Shown here piece by piece: positions 54,797 to 63,656 of a DNA stretch of 64,000 nt (positions are counted from its first letter, which is position 1; every line of letters starts with the position of its first letter). The DNA comes from a virus. Location of the stretch: positions 1 through 64,000 of IMG/VR virus record IMGVR_UViG_3300028045_001344; one strand, 5' to 3'. A model generated the notes under the pieces. That model saw nothing but the letters and a program-made list of their open reading frames with translations. It had not been told where the DNA came from and made no database searches. The position numbers and the translations under genes are program-made.

Positions 54797-57256
54797 TTAG
54801 TCTTCAAAAGATGCTCCTGTGCTTGTAATTACAAAATCAATTGCGATGAATTCAATGGCTCGTGCGGGCTTGAGAAAAATCTTCGCATACATGATGTTTC
54901 TATCAATCAGGTCTGGTGTTGTCGTTGATTCATCTAGAACCACACGATAATCTGTCAAGCCCTGTCCCGCAACAATGCCATTGAGAAATGGCACCACTTG
55001 ACCCGTAAATCGATCCCAAGTTGTTTGAGTGTTTTGGTCAAACAATAGCCGTGAAGCGATTCGTGAAACGTTCTTCTTGATGTGTAGCATCAACCTACGC
55101 ACATTCACCCGATCCAAAGCAGATTGTGTGGTCTGTAGGGTCTTTTGACCAAACACCACAATCCCTTCAGAGGGGAACGAAGCAATAGGATTAATATTTA
55201 CTTCATAAAGGTTGTCTCGATCTTTAGACGTAAGCTTTTGTTTTACATTTACAACCGGGATTCCCGCAGAGCCCTCAGTTAAGCCGCCCCTTGTAAATCC
55301 TGCTGGCGCAAACCAAACTTCAGACTTTCGTTGTGCGCTTGAAAAGGTTCCTAATGCTGCCACAGAGGGTGGGCACCAAAAAGTTTGACCATTCTCGGTA
55401 TCTCTGGCTTGAACCCAGGGATAATAAGTACAACCGTAACTCGAATTCAATCCTCGTTCTTCCAGCGAAGTAATTGCGCTACTTATATTACCGCCGCGAT
55501 CCTGTGCCGTTGCGTCGTCTTCCGCTGTTGGAGTATATCCAAAAGGAATGTCAATGACACCCAATGTATCCGCACGGTCTTCACAAGTTTTAATCAAGTG
55601 GTCAGTTAAGCCAATATTGATTAAGCCGGGTGCGGACATTAGGTTGCACTCTACAACTTCAGGGTCCGCACATGTGTCAATCGCAATCTTCATTGAATTG
55701 AAAGTGTAGCTTCCGACTTCAGTAGCGTTGGCACCGGAAGATCCATTCGCTCCCCAAATAGTGTTTCGGAAAGGGTCAGCTTCAGTAATGTCTAGTCCAT
55801 CGTTTCCGCCGATTAGGGGAAGTGTAAAGGAATCAAAACCTGCTTGAAGAACTGAATTCCATGTATTAGTTCCAGTAATTGCTAAAGAGTTACCGACCCC
55901 ACGAGAGCCGCTATAATAATAGACATCAGTCGATGATGTCATTCCTGCGGCTGGTGTCAGTGTTGAACTTGCCGCAGCCGAACCAGTATATCGCGTCAAA
56001 TCTTCCAGCGTAAAGTGGAAGGCATATTCTTGAGCCTCGTTGGAAGCCGGGTCGCCAGTAGAATCAAGTTGATATGGTCCAATGCCAAGGACTAAATCCT
56101 TGTAAGATGGCTCAAATCGTGTGCTTGTTCCCAGTGTGGTATCAATTCCAAAAAATGCATCCTTCGGGCTTGATAGGTTTCCTTCAACCGAACTGGCTCG
56201 CATAGGAAATTTAGGAAATTCAAAACTGGCTGAAGGAATCCCAAATGTATTGACTTGTTCGGTGGCGGAGGCAAGAGACTCGCCGCCGAGAATGCTGCTG
56301 CCGTCTACAAATACATTTGTGTTGAAGGTGTCTGAACCTGTGTTGCAAATGGTTCCTCCGGTAAAAGCGCCGATTGTGCCTGAAACGATTGTAAATCCTT
56401 TCCATCTCACCGGACCTTCAAAACCAAATGGAAGGTAGGCTTCATTAGTTGCCGCATTTTCAACATCGCTATTCATCACCATATAGATGTATTTAGACAT
56501 ATTGGGATAATTTCCGTATTCTCGATATCGTCGGTCAGTATAACTCCAATCAACATACATATCACCAATTTGTTTAGCGACATAGTTTGGAGAAGCCGGA
56601 TTTAGATCGCAGTTGGCATATGATTCCACAACCTGCTTGGCATTATCACTATCCGCTGCCATTCTAATTTGAACCGTAAAAGTTCCATAAGGGACCAAGG
56701 GGTCTGATGAAGATTTCACATCGGTAATTGAAATCTTAAAGTTCTTTTGTTCCCATTCGCCAGCGTCCAATGTTCTAAATTGAAAAAGGTTTTGAACGTT
56801 GAAGCTTCCCGAAAGACCACCGAGGTCTTGTGAGAAAACCCAAGGTGAGTTTGCTTTAGTAGCTTCTCGTCTTTGATCGTTTTGCTGATCACCATAAGAT
56901 GAGCCTGAAACCAAAGGCAACAACACGCCAATTGGATTATCTCCTATGCTCTCCTCTCTTACAGTCCTCTCGTAAGTCTCTCCAAGCCAGTAAGTCTTGG
57001 TGGTTTCGTTTATATCTCCGTTGGTCAGCGTAGGATTGGTATTGAAAACCTTTCTAATATAATTTTTAGAAGTGGTGGAAAAGTTGAAAGATAATGTCTC
57101 GGTCGTTGTTCCCGCAGCATTTGCCACTTCCATTTGCCATCCACCGTTCGCCCCTTGGACAAAACCGCAGGTTCCCGAAATCTGGATAGCAGCATCGGCA
57201 GGACTCGTTCCTTTGAGTCTCAAGGAGCCCGTTTCTGCGTAGAAGATCGCACCCAA
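54797..57256 (-). CDS. Tail sheath protein, C-terminal 5/6 (frame-broken)
   Basis: An 819-codon frame whose only start is a TTG inside the N-terminal sheath gene; read upstream in its own frame it gives Y-T-G-S-L-G-A-I-F-Y-A-E-T-G, continuous with sheath sequence. The C-terminus (about residues 690-819) is the classic sheath end: L-Y-E-V-N-I-N-P-I-A-S-F-P-S-E-G-I-V-V-F-G-Q-K-T-L, then V-N-V-R-R-L-M-L-H-I-K-K-N-V, F-V-I-T-S-T-G-A-S-F. It should form one protein with 57220-57717. Break is at about 57262-57280 and looks like a sequence error or a lesion. Confidence 0.85.
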   Translation of the reverse strand: MGAIFYAETGSLRLKGTSPADAAIQISGTCGFVQGANGGWQMEVANAAGTTTETLSFNFSTTSKNYIRKVFNTNPTLTNGDINETTKTYWLGETYERTVREESIGDNPIGVLLPLVSGSSYGDQQNDQRREATKANSPWVFSQDLGGLSGSFNVQNLFQFRTLDAGEWEQKNFKISITDVKSSSDPLVPYGTFTVQIRMAADSDNAKQVVESYANCDLNPASPNYVAKQIGDMYVDWSYTDRRYREYGNYPNMSKYIYMVMNSDVENAATNEAYLPFGFEGPVRWKGFTIVSGTIGAFTGGTICNTGSDTFNTNVFVDGSSILGGESLASATEQVNTFGIPSASFEFPKFPMRASSVEGNLSSPKDAFFGIDTTLGTSTRFEPSYKDLVLGIGPYQLDSTGDPASNEAQEYAFHFTLEDLTRYTGSAAASSTLTPAAGMTSSTDVYYYSGSRGVGNSLAITGTNTWNSVLQAGFDSFTLPLIGGNDGLDITEADPFRNTIWGANGSSGANATEVGSYTFNSMKIAIDTCADPEVVECNLMSAPGLINIGLTDHLIKTCEDRADTLGVIDIPFGYTPTAEDDATAQDRGGNISSAITSLEERGLNSSYGCTYYPWVQARDTENGQTFWCPPSVAALGTFSSAQRKSEVWFAPAGFTRGGLTEGSAGIPVVNVKQKLTSKDRDNLYEVNINPIASFPSEGIVVFGQKTLQTTQSALDRVNVRRLMLHIKKNVSRIASRLLFDQNTQTTWDRFTGQVVPFLNGIVAGQGLTDYRVVLDESTTTPDLIDRNIMYAKIFLKPARAIEFIAIDFVITSTGASFED

Positions 57257-57717
57257 TGATCCTGTATAAGCGAGCCAGTAGCACCGGCACCATCTGGGTC
57301 AGCCACCAAAAAAAGACCCCAAGCACCACCAGTACGGCCGTTACTAATTTCTCCGGCTTTCCATCCGGCAAATCCAGTTGCCGTTGCGTCAGGATGCTCT
57401 TTGCCTAAAAGACGCACAAACGTAACAGGAGAACTATTGCGTAAAAATGCTTGAGTCGCGTAAGCTCCATATGTGGGAGCCAAGCCAGAACCACCGTTTC
57501 GCCAAACGTCAGTACCATCGCCACCCGGCCTTGGGTTTCCAAAAATTTCTACAAATTCAGAAAATGAATCTACTTGAACCGGACGAAGCCCTGGTCCTCT
57601 TTGTGCTCGACCAATGACAACAGGTCCAATTGGTCCGGGTAGTTCAGGAAGTTGCGAATTATCTATCTCCGCCATTTGTACTCCGGGGCTTACAAATTTA
57701 AATTTATTTACTGGCAT
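57220..57717 (-). CDS. Tail sheath protein, N-terminal part (frame-broken)
   Basis: A 165-codon frame with AAGGAG ten bases before its ATG. It starts M-P-V-N-K-F-K-F-V-S-P-G-V-Q-M-A-E-I-D-N-S, the standard sheath N-terminus, with G-P-I-G-P-V-V-I-G-R-A-Q-R-G-P, F-V-R-L-L-G-K and G-A-W-G-L-F-L-V. After G-A-T-G-S-L it runs into 16 unrelated codons and a stop, while the correct continuation lies in the -1 frame. The two parts add to about 970 residues, long but acceptable for this phage group. T4 gp18 is 659 residues. An intact sheath is essential for a contractile tail. Confidence 0.85.
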   Translation of the reverse strand: MPVNKFKFVSPGVQMAEIDNSQLPELPGPIGPVVIGRAQRGPGLRPVQVDSFSEFVEIFGNPRPGGDGTDVWRNGGSGLAPTYGAYATQAFLRNSSPVTFVRLLGKEHPDATATGFAGWKAGEISNGRTGGAWGLFLVADPDGAGATGSLIQDHWVRSSTQKRAP

Positions 57718-57764
57718 TTATATATTTCTCCTTAAGAAAGCTCAATCTTATTACAAGTCTCTAA

Positions 57765-57772
57765 TAAATAGT
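57765..57772 (-). promoter_or_regulatory. ACTATTTA octamer upstream of tail sheath
   Basis: Copy of the shared octamer 47 bases before the sheath ATG, inside the 85-base gap, with AAGGAG between. Context GCATACTATTTATTAGAG. Confidence 0.55.
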
Positions 57773-57802
57773 ATGCAGGGACACCAAATGCAAAAGGAAT
57801 TA

Positions 57803-58681
57803 CTATGGACGATATTTTCCTGGTTGTCCTTCTATCGGACGATAGTGAGGTTTATCCCCAAAGATCGTTCTTTCGCGTGGCGTTCGCAACTCAACCGCAT
57901 TCTGACGAATAACTTTAGAAGGTTGCGGATCATTTTTGCCCTGCCCTATTAGATAACCAAGAGCTTGAATCTGAATGGTGGTGGCAAAGTTGCGACGGTC
58001 ATCGCCCATATCACTCACATTATTTTGCTGACCGAAGTCTTGCTGAATAAAACACTCATACCGATGTTCACCACGATGGGCAAAAAACTGATTCACTCCG
58101 TAAGTCTTTGTAACAAATGGTTGTAACAATTCATTCATCTGTTGTTGATACTCTGTCTGAATAGTGATGGCATAAGTAATATCTACATACACAGGCATTG
58201 GCACCGATATCTGTTCATAAACTATTTTTTTATTTTTATTTTTACTGGGGAAATTTATTTGTCCCCCGCTGGGCTTTACTACGCCACCCACACCATATTG
58301 TCGTGCGCTATCGGCGTTAAGAAAATTAGCCGTTTTATTGGGCTGAATGGTGCGGGCGATTGTAATGGAGCCACCCTTATAATCCTTGACTGGTGGTATG
58401 TTACCATAATAAGAACCTTTTTTATTCAAATCTTTATTTACCGCTGTTCGTTCAATCGTAATAACGGGGTAATTAACAATACCAGATCGGGTTCGTATTT
58501 GATTGGACCGCTGTCCTGATCGTTCCCCCGCAACCCAGATACACGAAACCTTTTGCCAGCCTTCGTTGGTGGAGCAAAATAGATCCATAGTTTCATTAAG
58601 CCAGTCGTAAAGGGCAAAATCTATAGTTTCAAAAGTTGAAGCCTTGTAGGGCAGCAACGGGTTTAGAGTTTCTATAGTCAT
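57803..58681 (-). CDS. Tail completion / sheath stabiliser-like protein (gp15 position)
   Basis: A 292-residue protein: F-E-T-I-D-F-A-L-Y-D-W-L-N, C-S-T-N-E-G-W-Q-K-V, I-W-V-A-G-E-R-S, Y-P-V-I-T-I-E-R-T-A-V, D-Y-K-G-G-S-I-T-I-A, and V-D-I-T-Y-A-I-T-I-Q-T-E-Y-Q-Q-Q-M-N-E. This strand/helix series is typical of the tail terminator-like proteins of marine T4-like phages, which I associate with the gp15 position. The C-terminus is basic and Pro/Arg-rich. Starts in TAATG with the previous gene; the sheath follows. Confidence 0.65.
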   Translation of the reverse strand: MTIETLNPLLPYKASTFETIDFALYDWLNETMDLFCSTNEGWQKVSCIWVAGERSGQRSNQIRTRSGIVNYPVITIERTAVNKDLNKKGSYYGNIPPVKDYKGGSITIARTIQPNKTANFLNADSARQYGVGGVVKPSGGQINFPSKNKNKKIVYEQISVPMPVYVDITYAITIQTEYQQQMNELLQPFVTKTYGVNQFFAHRGEHRYECFIQQDFGQQNNVSDMGDDRRNFATTIQIQALGYLIGQGKNDPQPSKVIRQNAVELRTPRERTIFGDKPHYRPIEGQPGKYRP

Positions 58682-59175
58682 TATTCAGTATTAAAAACTC
58701 CTGATCGTGCTTGAATACACTTGGCTGCTACTTCCATCTTATATGGTATTTGGCCGAAGATGGCTCTTGGTTGAGCGATGTTAACAATCTCATAAAGAAT
58801 TTGTCCGTAAAGCACAAAGTCGCCCTCTTGAACATTTACATCTTGATCCTCCGTCAATCTTCGTTTATGGAAATGAATAGTTATGCTAGAGGTTCTGTCG
58901 ATACCATCTTTGAGAGTGGTTGTTTCAGAGCCCTCCCAGTCAATCAATGCCATAACTCTAATGGGAGGAAGGAAAGTCTTTTTAATTGCTTCCTCGTATA
59001 AGGGGTGAAAGTTTGTATGCTCCATGCTGATAGGATAATAGATTATAGTTTGACCAATGACCCGTTCAATGAGTTCATCGTTGACTTGCTTAACTAAATC
59101 TCTTTCAGGTCGTCCAAGAAACAGTGGTGGTGGTGGCGCATCGGGGCGTGACCATTTGTTGTTTTCATCAGCCAT
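58681..59175 (-). CDS. Neck protein (gp14-like position)
   Basis: A 164-residue protein: P-P-P-P-L-F-L-G-R-P-E-R-D-L-V-K-Q-V-N-D-E-L-I-E-R-V-I-G-Q, then I-I-Y-Y-P-I-S-M-E-H-T-N-F-H-P-L-Y-E-E-A, and V-Q-E-G-D-F-V-L-Y-G-Q-I-L-Y-E-I-V. The block Y-x-I-S-x-x-x-T-x-F-H-x-L-Y-x-E-A is characteristic of a neck protein family in T4-like marine phages. It sits in the neck cluster next to the gp13-like gene. AGGAT lies before the start. Confidence 0.7.
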   Translation of the reverse strand: MADENNKWSRPDAPPPPLFLGRPERDLVKQVNDELIERVIGQTIIYYPISMEHTNFHPLYEEAIKKTFLPPIRVMALIDWEGSETTTLKDGIDRTSSITIHFHKRRLTEDQDVNVQEGDFVLYGQILYEIVNIAQPRAIFGQIPYKMEVAAKCIQARSGVFNTE

Positions 59176-59179
59176 TTAT

Positions 59180-60415
59180 CTATCCTGTATAAATCCCCAT
59201 TGGGACATGCGTCATTACTGCTTCTGCGTCCGCTGCCATTTCAGCATCGCCTTTGATCAAGGCACCATAAGTCAATTTTTCTAGTTGAGCTTTTAGTTCT
59301 TCTTTGAGTTTTTCTTGTTCCTCTTTTGCCTGAGATAAAAGATCAGAGGCATTTAGGGTTATATCGTTGCCTGGAATTGGAATGGTTGCAAATTTACCTC
59401 TTATCTGGCCGAGCATTTCTTTAGATATAGCAAGGGCATATTTTCTAATCCATTGTTTACCTATACTATTGATATTATTGTAAGGCAAGTTGGCAAACGG
59501 AAGTGTGTTCATGTTATTGATGCCGTCCACACCAACTTGAGCTGCGGGGTCTTGCGTCCAAGTATCTTGCGGGATACTAAAGTTAAACCACATTCGTCGC
59601 GGATAGCTTACGCAAGGAGGTGGATATATTTTTAAATAATTATCTCGTATTTCATAAGAATAGTGACTTCCGCGTGTATAAAGATTTGTTTCAAATTGTT
59701 GTGCTTGTAATTTGTTCTGCCACGCAGGAACGATTTCAAAAGTGGAGTCGTCGGCATACATTCCATAAGAACTTAGGTTTCCATAAACACCACCACCAAC
59801 ATTCATGTATCCAAAGAATCGCCACATAGCGGCGGGGGATTTATAATAAACTCGTTCAATTCTTACTTTCTTGTTTTGAACCAAGTCTTCCCACACACTC
59901 CCCGACTGTGATGCTGAAACGATTGACTGAAGGTTGTAATCCTGAACTCCACCCGTCAGCGCAAATGATGCTGAATACATACGAACATTATCGCCAAAAC
60001 CCGCAGATTGGGCTAAACCACTTCCGATACGTTCCGAATAGGCAAAGTCAAATGTAGGAAATTTTAAAGCGACAGACGAACCACTAAGGCTGGATGAGAG
60101 TGGGCCTGCTTTCATTTCTCCGTCTTGATCAAAGGTTCCCGTTGTCGCACCGAGAAAATCAGATAAAACATTCTCAGCTTGATGGGAATTGATGATTGAA
60201 GAATATTCTAAGACTCCCAATTCGTATGAAGTATATACGTTCCCCTCCATAAGTTCAATATCAAGAACATCGCCGCCTAACATTTTATATGTAAATGCAA
60301 CCTGATCAACAGCCCCCGAAATAAAATCATCATTATCTAAATATACTCCATAAGGTAAATTCGCGCTTGTCACATTCGCCGCATTACCAGTAACCGGCAA
60401 GATAACCTTGCTCAT
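59180..60415 (-). CDS. Neck / head-completion protein (gp13-like position)
   Basis: A 411-residue protein with Y-E-L-G-V-L-E-Y-S-S-I-I-N-S-H-Q-A (a helix typical of gp13-like proteins), V-R-I-E-R-V-Y-Y-K-S-P, E-I-R-D-N-Y-L-K-I-Y-P-P-P, then I-R-K-Y-A-L-A-I-S-K-E-M-L-G-Q-I-R-G-K-F and a terminal coiled-coil helix. Lies directly after the major capsid terminator and before gp14-like. It has no Shine-Dalgarno of its own and overlaps the stop of an 11-codon leader frame (ATGA), so translation may be coupled to it. Confidence 0.72.
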   Translation of the reverse strand: MSKVILPVTGNAANVTSANLPYGVYLDNDDFISGAVDQVAFTYKMLGGDVLDIELMEGNVYTSYELGVLEYSSIINSHQAENVLSDFLGATTGTFDQDGEMKAGPLSSSLSGSSVALKFPTFDFAYSERIGSGLAQSAGFGDNVRMYSASFALTGGVQDYNLQSIVSASQSGSVWEDLVQNKKVRIERVYYKSPAAMWRFFGYMNVGGGVYGNLSSYGMYADDSTFEIVPAWQNKLQAQQFETNLYTRGSHYSYEIRDNYLKIYPPPCVSYPRRMWFNFSIPQDTWTQDPAAQVGVDGINNMNTLPFANLPYNNINSIGKQWIRKYALAISKEMLGQIRGKFATIPIPGNDITLNASDLLSQAKEEQEKLKEELKAQLEKLTYGALIKGDAEMAADAEAVMTHVPMGIYTG

Positions 60416-60447
60416 TTGACTTTAGGTGTTAGTATTGGAAGCGCCAT
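60412..60447 (-). CDS. Candidate 11-residue leader peptide coupled to neck gene
   Basis: ATG at 60447 after AGGAG (11 bases), then 11 codons (M-A-L-P-I-L-T-P-K-V-K) and TGA overlapping the ATG of the neck gene (ATGA). The neck gene has no ribosome site, while this frame has one and lies right after the octamer. It would deliver ribosomes to the neck gene by termination-reinitiation. Confidence 0.45.
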   Translation of the reverse strand: MALPILTPKVK

Positions 60448-60468
60448 AAACTATATATCTCCTGTATC

Positions 60469-60476
60469 TAAATAGT
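60469..60476 (-). promoter_or_regulatory. ACTATTTA octamer after major capsid terminator
   Basis: Copy of the shared octamer between the capsid terminator and the neck operon, 21 bases before the leader ATG. Its position after a terminator supports a promoter role. Confidence 0.55.
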
Positions 60477-60490
60477 AATTTGTTAATAGA

Positions 60491-60539
60491 AAACAAAAAG
60501 AAATGCTCCCACCTCTCAAAAAGAAAGGGGGAGCATTTC
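60491..60539 (-). terminator. Intrinsic terminator after major capsid gene
   Basis: Perfect 11-base arms GAAATGCTCCC / GGGAGCATTTC (60529-60539 and 60500-60510) with an 18-base loop, then TTTTTGTTTT on the transcribed strand, 34 bases after the capsid stop. Confidence 0.88.
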
Positions 60540-60572
60540 AAAGTTTAAGATTATCTCCTAACTAATCAAATA

Positions 60573-62393
60573 TTAGCCAAAGAGATTTTCCACGACGACA
60601 AGACCGTACATATCAGGTCGAACCATATGCTTTCCGTAACGAGTCATTACACCCTTTCGTGGCGTAAAGTTCTCTGGATCGAAAATGGTTGGGGTGGTCT
60701 GTAGAGGCACATAAGGTGCATATACATATCCACTCTCAAGGAATCCGCTTCCTTTGCGACCAACAAGTAAGAGATTTCGTGGGAAGTATGGGTCAACATA
60801 CACATCCCACTTCTTACTAATCGAGCCCGTCTTCACAGCACCAGCAGTTCCGCGATTTTCATCTGCGGTTGTGTCAGCACGGAAGCCGTTTGTAAATTCA
60901 AGAATGTTCGCAACTTCAGGAGAAGTAACAATAAAGTTAGCTCCACCGCGAAGCGTCTTACGATGAATCTGTGCTGAAACGTCATTGACAGTCTCAAGCA
61001 AAGTCTCATACCATTCTGAAACAGTACCCGTGAAGGTGGGTGGCGCAGCAAGCGCAGCGCCAGTAATCCTATCCACAAAAACTCCTGGTCGTCTGGACCA
61101 GTGGAAAGTAGAAGCAGTCGCACCTTTGATAAGGTCTTCAAGGATTTCTTGATCAATTTCAAGAGCAATCGCTTCAGACAAAATCGAGGTAAGCTCAACT
61201 TCAGCATCCAAATTGTGATAAGCATTGATGTCCTGCTGTAGTTCTGGTGTCCATTTAGCACGAAGCTTTTTGGTCATCGCGGTGATAGAAACACTATCAA
61301 CTTTGATGTCAATTTCAGCAATCGCAGAACCAGAATTTGCCGTTCCGCAAGAATCTCCACCACCAGCAACGGTGCCAAGAGCTTCCAGATCCCAAACAGG
61401 CGCACCAACAATAGCTCCGGGTGGGCCAGCGTTAGCGAAATTATCAGCAATAACAAAACTAGCTGAAACACAAGCATTAAGCGCGGCTGTAGCTTGAGCC
61501 ACATCCGAACCTGAAACAACTACCAAGAGGTTGGCTGGAGCCACGCCTTTTGGATCTGTATAGTCAGGTTGCGTCAAACGACGGATTTGCAATTCACCCG
61601 TTTTATTGATGCCATTAATACGAGCACCAGTTGCGAGAGCCGGAAGCCCTACCGCACCACTGAGCAAGCAGATTGAAACATCATCTTGAACATTGAACTG
61701 CGTAAGCTGAGCTACGGCAATTTGACCAACAACCAAAGCGGCAGCGCCAGCCTCGTTGACGGCACCAAGATCAGGATCAAATCGAATAAGACGATCTCCC
61801 TCGTCGGTGGCTCGCGTTCCGACAACATTGTTCCATCCACCGAGCACGCCGCCGTCGCGTGTTGCGATTAGGGTCGGCACAGTGATCGAGTTTGAACCAG
61901 TCGTTGCGGCATATCCATTGGACAGATTATAAAATCCTTGTTCGTCCGCATTTGTTAAGGGTGGACCTGCTCCAAGCGTTACGCCATTGGCAATACCAGA
62001 CCCAGTAACACCACCACCATAGATAGATTCACATGCGTCATCTCCAAGTTTATCATTCGCTGTAGTAAAGTCGAGGAAGAAGATAAGACCACTCGGCAAG
62101 CTCATAGGCTGAACCGAGACAAGCTCATTCGCTACCAGTCCGCCGAATACACGACGAACGATTGGAAATGCAACTGCTGCAAATCCTTCAACATCACCAC
62201 TAGCCATGGTGGAAGCTTCACGAAGAAGTTCCTTGGCTTGGTTTTCTAGAAGACATGCCATACTGTTTTTGTTATGGTCGCCTTCAATTCCTTCTAAAAG
62301 TCCAGTGTTCTCCCATTTTGATAAGAGAGCATTGGCTTCACGCGAAAGATCACGATTAATGATTCCTTCGGTTAGTTTTTCAATAATACTCAT
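60573..62393 (-). CDS. Major capsid protein (gp23-like)
   Basis: A 606-residue HK97-fold capsid of the T4 gp23 type. The N-terminal 59 residues are a helical delta-like domain ending K-E-L-L-R-E|A-S-T-M, a candidate prohead-protease site (L-x-E). After it come F-A-A-V-A-F-P-I-V-R-R-V-F, V-S-V-Q-P-M-S-L-P-S-G-L-I-F-F-L-D-F (the gp23 signature), E-L-T-S-I-L-S-E-A-I-A-L-E-I-D-Q-E-I-L, and the terminal G-M-T-R-Y-G-K-H-M-V-R-P-D-M-Y-G. AAGGAG precedes the start; a strong terminator follows. It assembles on the scaffold encoded just upstream. Confidence 0.96.
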   Translation of the reverse strand: MSIIEKLTEGIINRDLSREANALLSKWENTGLLEGIEGDHNKNSMACLLENQAKELLREASTMASGDVEGFAAVAFPIVRRVFGGLVANELVSVQPMSLPSGLIFFLDFTTANDKLGDDACESIYGGGVTGSGIANGVTLGAGPPLTNADEQGFYNLSNGYAATTGSNSITVPTLIATRDGGVLGGWNNVVGTRATDEGDRLIRFDPDLGAVNEAGAAALVVGQIAVAQLTQFNVQDDVSICLLSGAVGLPALATGARINGINKTGELQIRRLTQPDYTDPKGVAPANLLVVVSGSDVAQATAALNACVSASFVIADNFANAGPPGAIVGAPVWDLEALGTVAGGGDSCGTANSGSAIAEIDIKVDSVSITAMTKKLRAKWTPELQQDINAYHNLDAEVELTSILSEAIALEIDQEILEDLIKGATASTFHWSRRPGVFVDRITGAALAAPPTFTGTVSEWYETLLETVNDVSAQIHRKTLRGGANFIVTSPEVANILEFTNGFRADTTADENRGTAGAVKTGSISKKWDVYVDPYFPRNLLLVGRKGSGFLESGYVYAPYVPLQTTPTIFDPENFTPRKGVMTRYGKHMVRPDMYGLVVVENLFG

Positions 62394-62408
62394 TATTTTT
62401 TTTTCTCC

Positions 62409-63623
62409 TTAAATAATGCCCGCAAGTCGCCTCAGTCTATCGACTTGATTTTGACCAGCGGGTTGTTTTTCTTTATTTGATTTCAATATAAGCGGATTGT
62501 TTTTATTCACTGCTTCATTCAATGTCTTCGGAGCAGTCTTGCTCTTGGACGAAAGATTTTCATTCAATGTATCATAAACAATCTTGGCTTCTTCTACTGA
62601 ACCAACTTTTGAAATTGCTTCGACAAGTTTTTCTTTTTGTCGCTCATTCAAGGAGTCGCTTTTCAGGATGCGATTCGTGTAGATTAATTTTGCGTTAGAA
62701 AAATTAACTTCTTCTAACTTCTTTGTTGCCTTTAGTGCAATACTCTTAAGATTATCAAAATCTTTTTTCTGCTTATTCAATTTAAGCTTCTGAGATTTAT
62801 TTTGCTCTTGCAACTTCTTTAATGCTTGGCGCAATTGTTCTTGCTCCTCTGCAAATTCTGTGTCTTGTTCTTGCGCTAAAGCAATATCAAGACCTCGTTC
62901 GTTTTGTCCCATAGTTGGGTGTGTATGAAAGATATCCCCGGAAGGAACATTCTTCATATCGACTACTAATGCCTCGACGATTTCATCAAGTAGTTCTTCG
63001 TCAAGTTCTTCGTTCTCATCAATTTCTTGTTCTCTCGAATCCTCAAAAATTTCAGGGGCGATTTTTTCAGCACCCTCGTTTTTGGGTTTGTCTTTCTTTT
63101 CTTCTTCTTTAGATTGTTTAATGGCTTTATCTCGCGATCCTTTCCATTCAGCTTCTTTAGATTCAACTTCGCCATCACCATCATAATCCTCGTAGGCATC
63201 TTCCTCATTCAGTGCTTGGGCAATTGCCTCAAGAAGATTGTCCTCGCTCACTTCAAAGAGTTCTTCTTCGTCGGCAGCAACTTCACCACCAAGATCCATT
63301 TCTTCTTCGCTCTCGGCTGCTTGTGCTGCCGCGACTATTTGATCTAGATCAAGAACCATTGGCTCTTCTTCTTCGGGGCACGGACACATGTTCTCGCCAT
63401 CGGTCGCAGCAATCGGCATTTGATCGGCGATGCCTGGTTCCGCATCAAGACCTTCCTCGTCTTCCATACCAAACATATCTTCCTCTTGTTCTAAAAGGGA
63501 TGTGACGGCTTCTTTGATTTCTCCTGAATACTTTTCGAGAACTTCTTGTTCTGCGTTTTTCATCGCCGCTTCTCGAAGTGCTTCGGCGTCAATGACGGCT
63601 TGATCTAACATAGTTGATGACAT
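62409..63623 (-). CDS. Prohead core scaffold (gp22-like)
   Basis: A 404-residue highly charged protein: an N-terminal helix, a very acidic middle (about 45-215, including a C-P-C-P turn), a coiled coil (L-R-Q-A-L-K-K-L-Q-E-Q-N-K-S-Q-K-L-K), and a conserved end E-V-N-F-S-N-A-K-L-I-Y-T-N-R-I-L-K, S-L-N-E-R-Q-K-E-K-L-V-E-A-I-S-K-V, then L-R-R-L-A-G. The E-V-N-F-x-N-A-K-L-x-Y-x-N block is typical of gp22-type cores. Several L-x-E sites would be cut by the head protease. TAGGAG seven bases before the start; octamer further upstream. Confidence 0.88.
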   Translation of the reverse strand: MSSTMLDQAVIDAEALREAAMKNAEQEVLEKYSGEIKEAVTSLLEQEEDMFGMEDEEGLDAEPGIADQMPIAATDGENMCPCPEEEEPMVLDLDQIVAAAQAAESEEEMDLGGEVAADEEELFEVSEDNLLEAIAQALNEEDAYEDYDGDGEVESKEAEWKGSRDKAIKQSKEEEKKDKPKNEGAEKIAPEIFEDSREQEIDENEELDEELLDEIVEALVVDMKNVPSGDIFHTHPTMGQNERGLDIALAQEQDTEFAEEQEQLRQALKKLQEQNKSQKLKLNKQKKDFDNLKSIALKATKKLEEVNFSNAKLIYTNRILKSDSLNERQKEKLVEAISKVGSVEEAKIVYDTLNENLSSKSKTAPKTLNEAVNKNNPLILKSNKEKQPAGQNQVDRLRRLAGII

Positions 63624-63656
63624 TTATTTCTCCTAAAAAATTACAGTGGTCTTCAA

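Noticed and set aside
54797-57717. Reading the sheath as two separate genes
   Set aside because: The second part has only an internal TTG start with no ribosome site, and both parts join seamlessly into one sheath sequence with a one-base frame correction.
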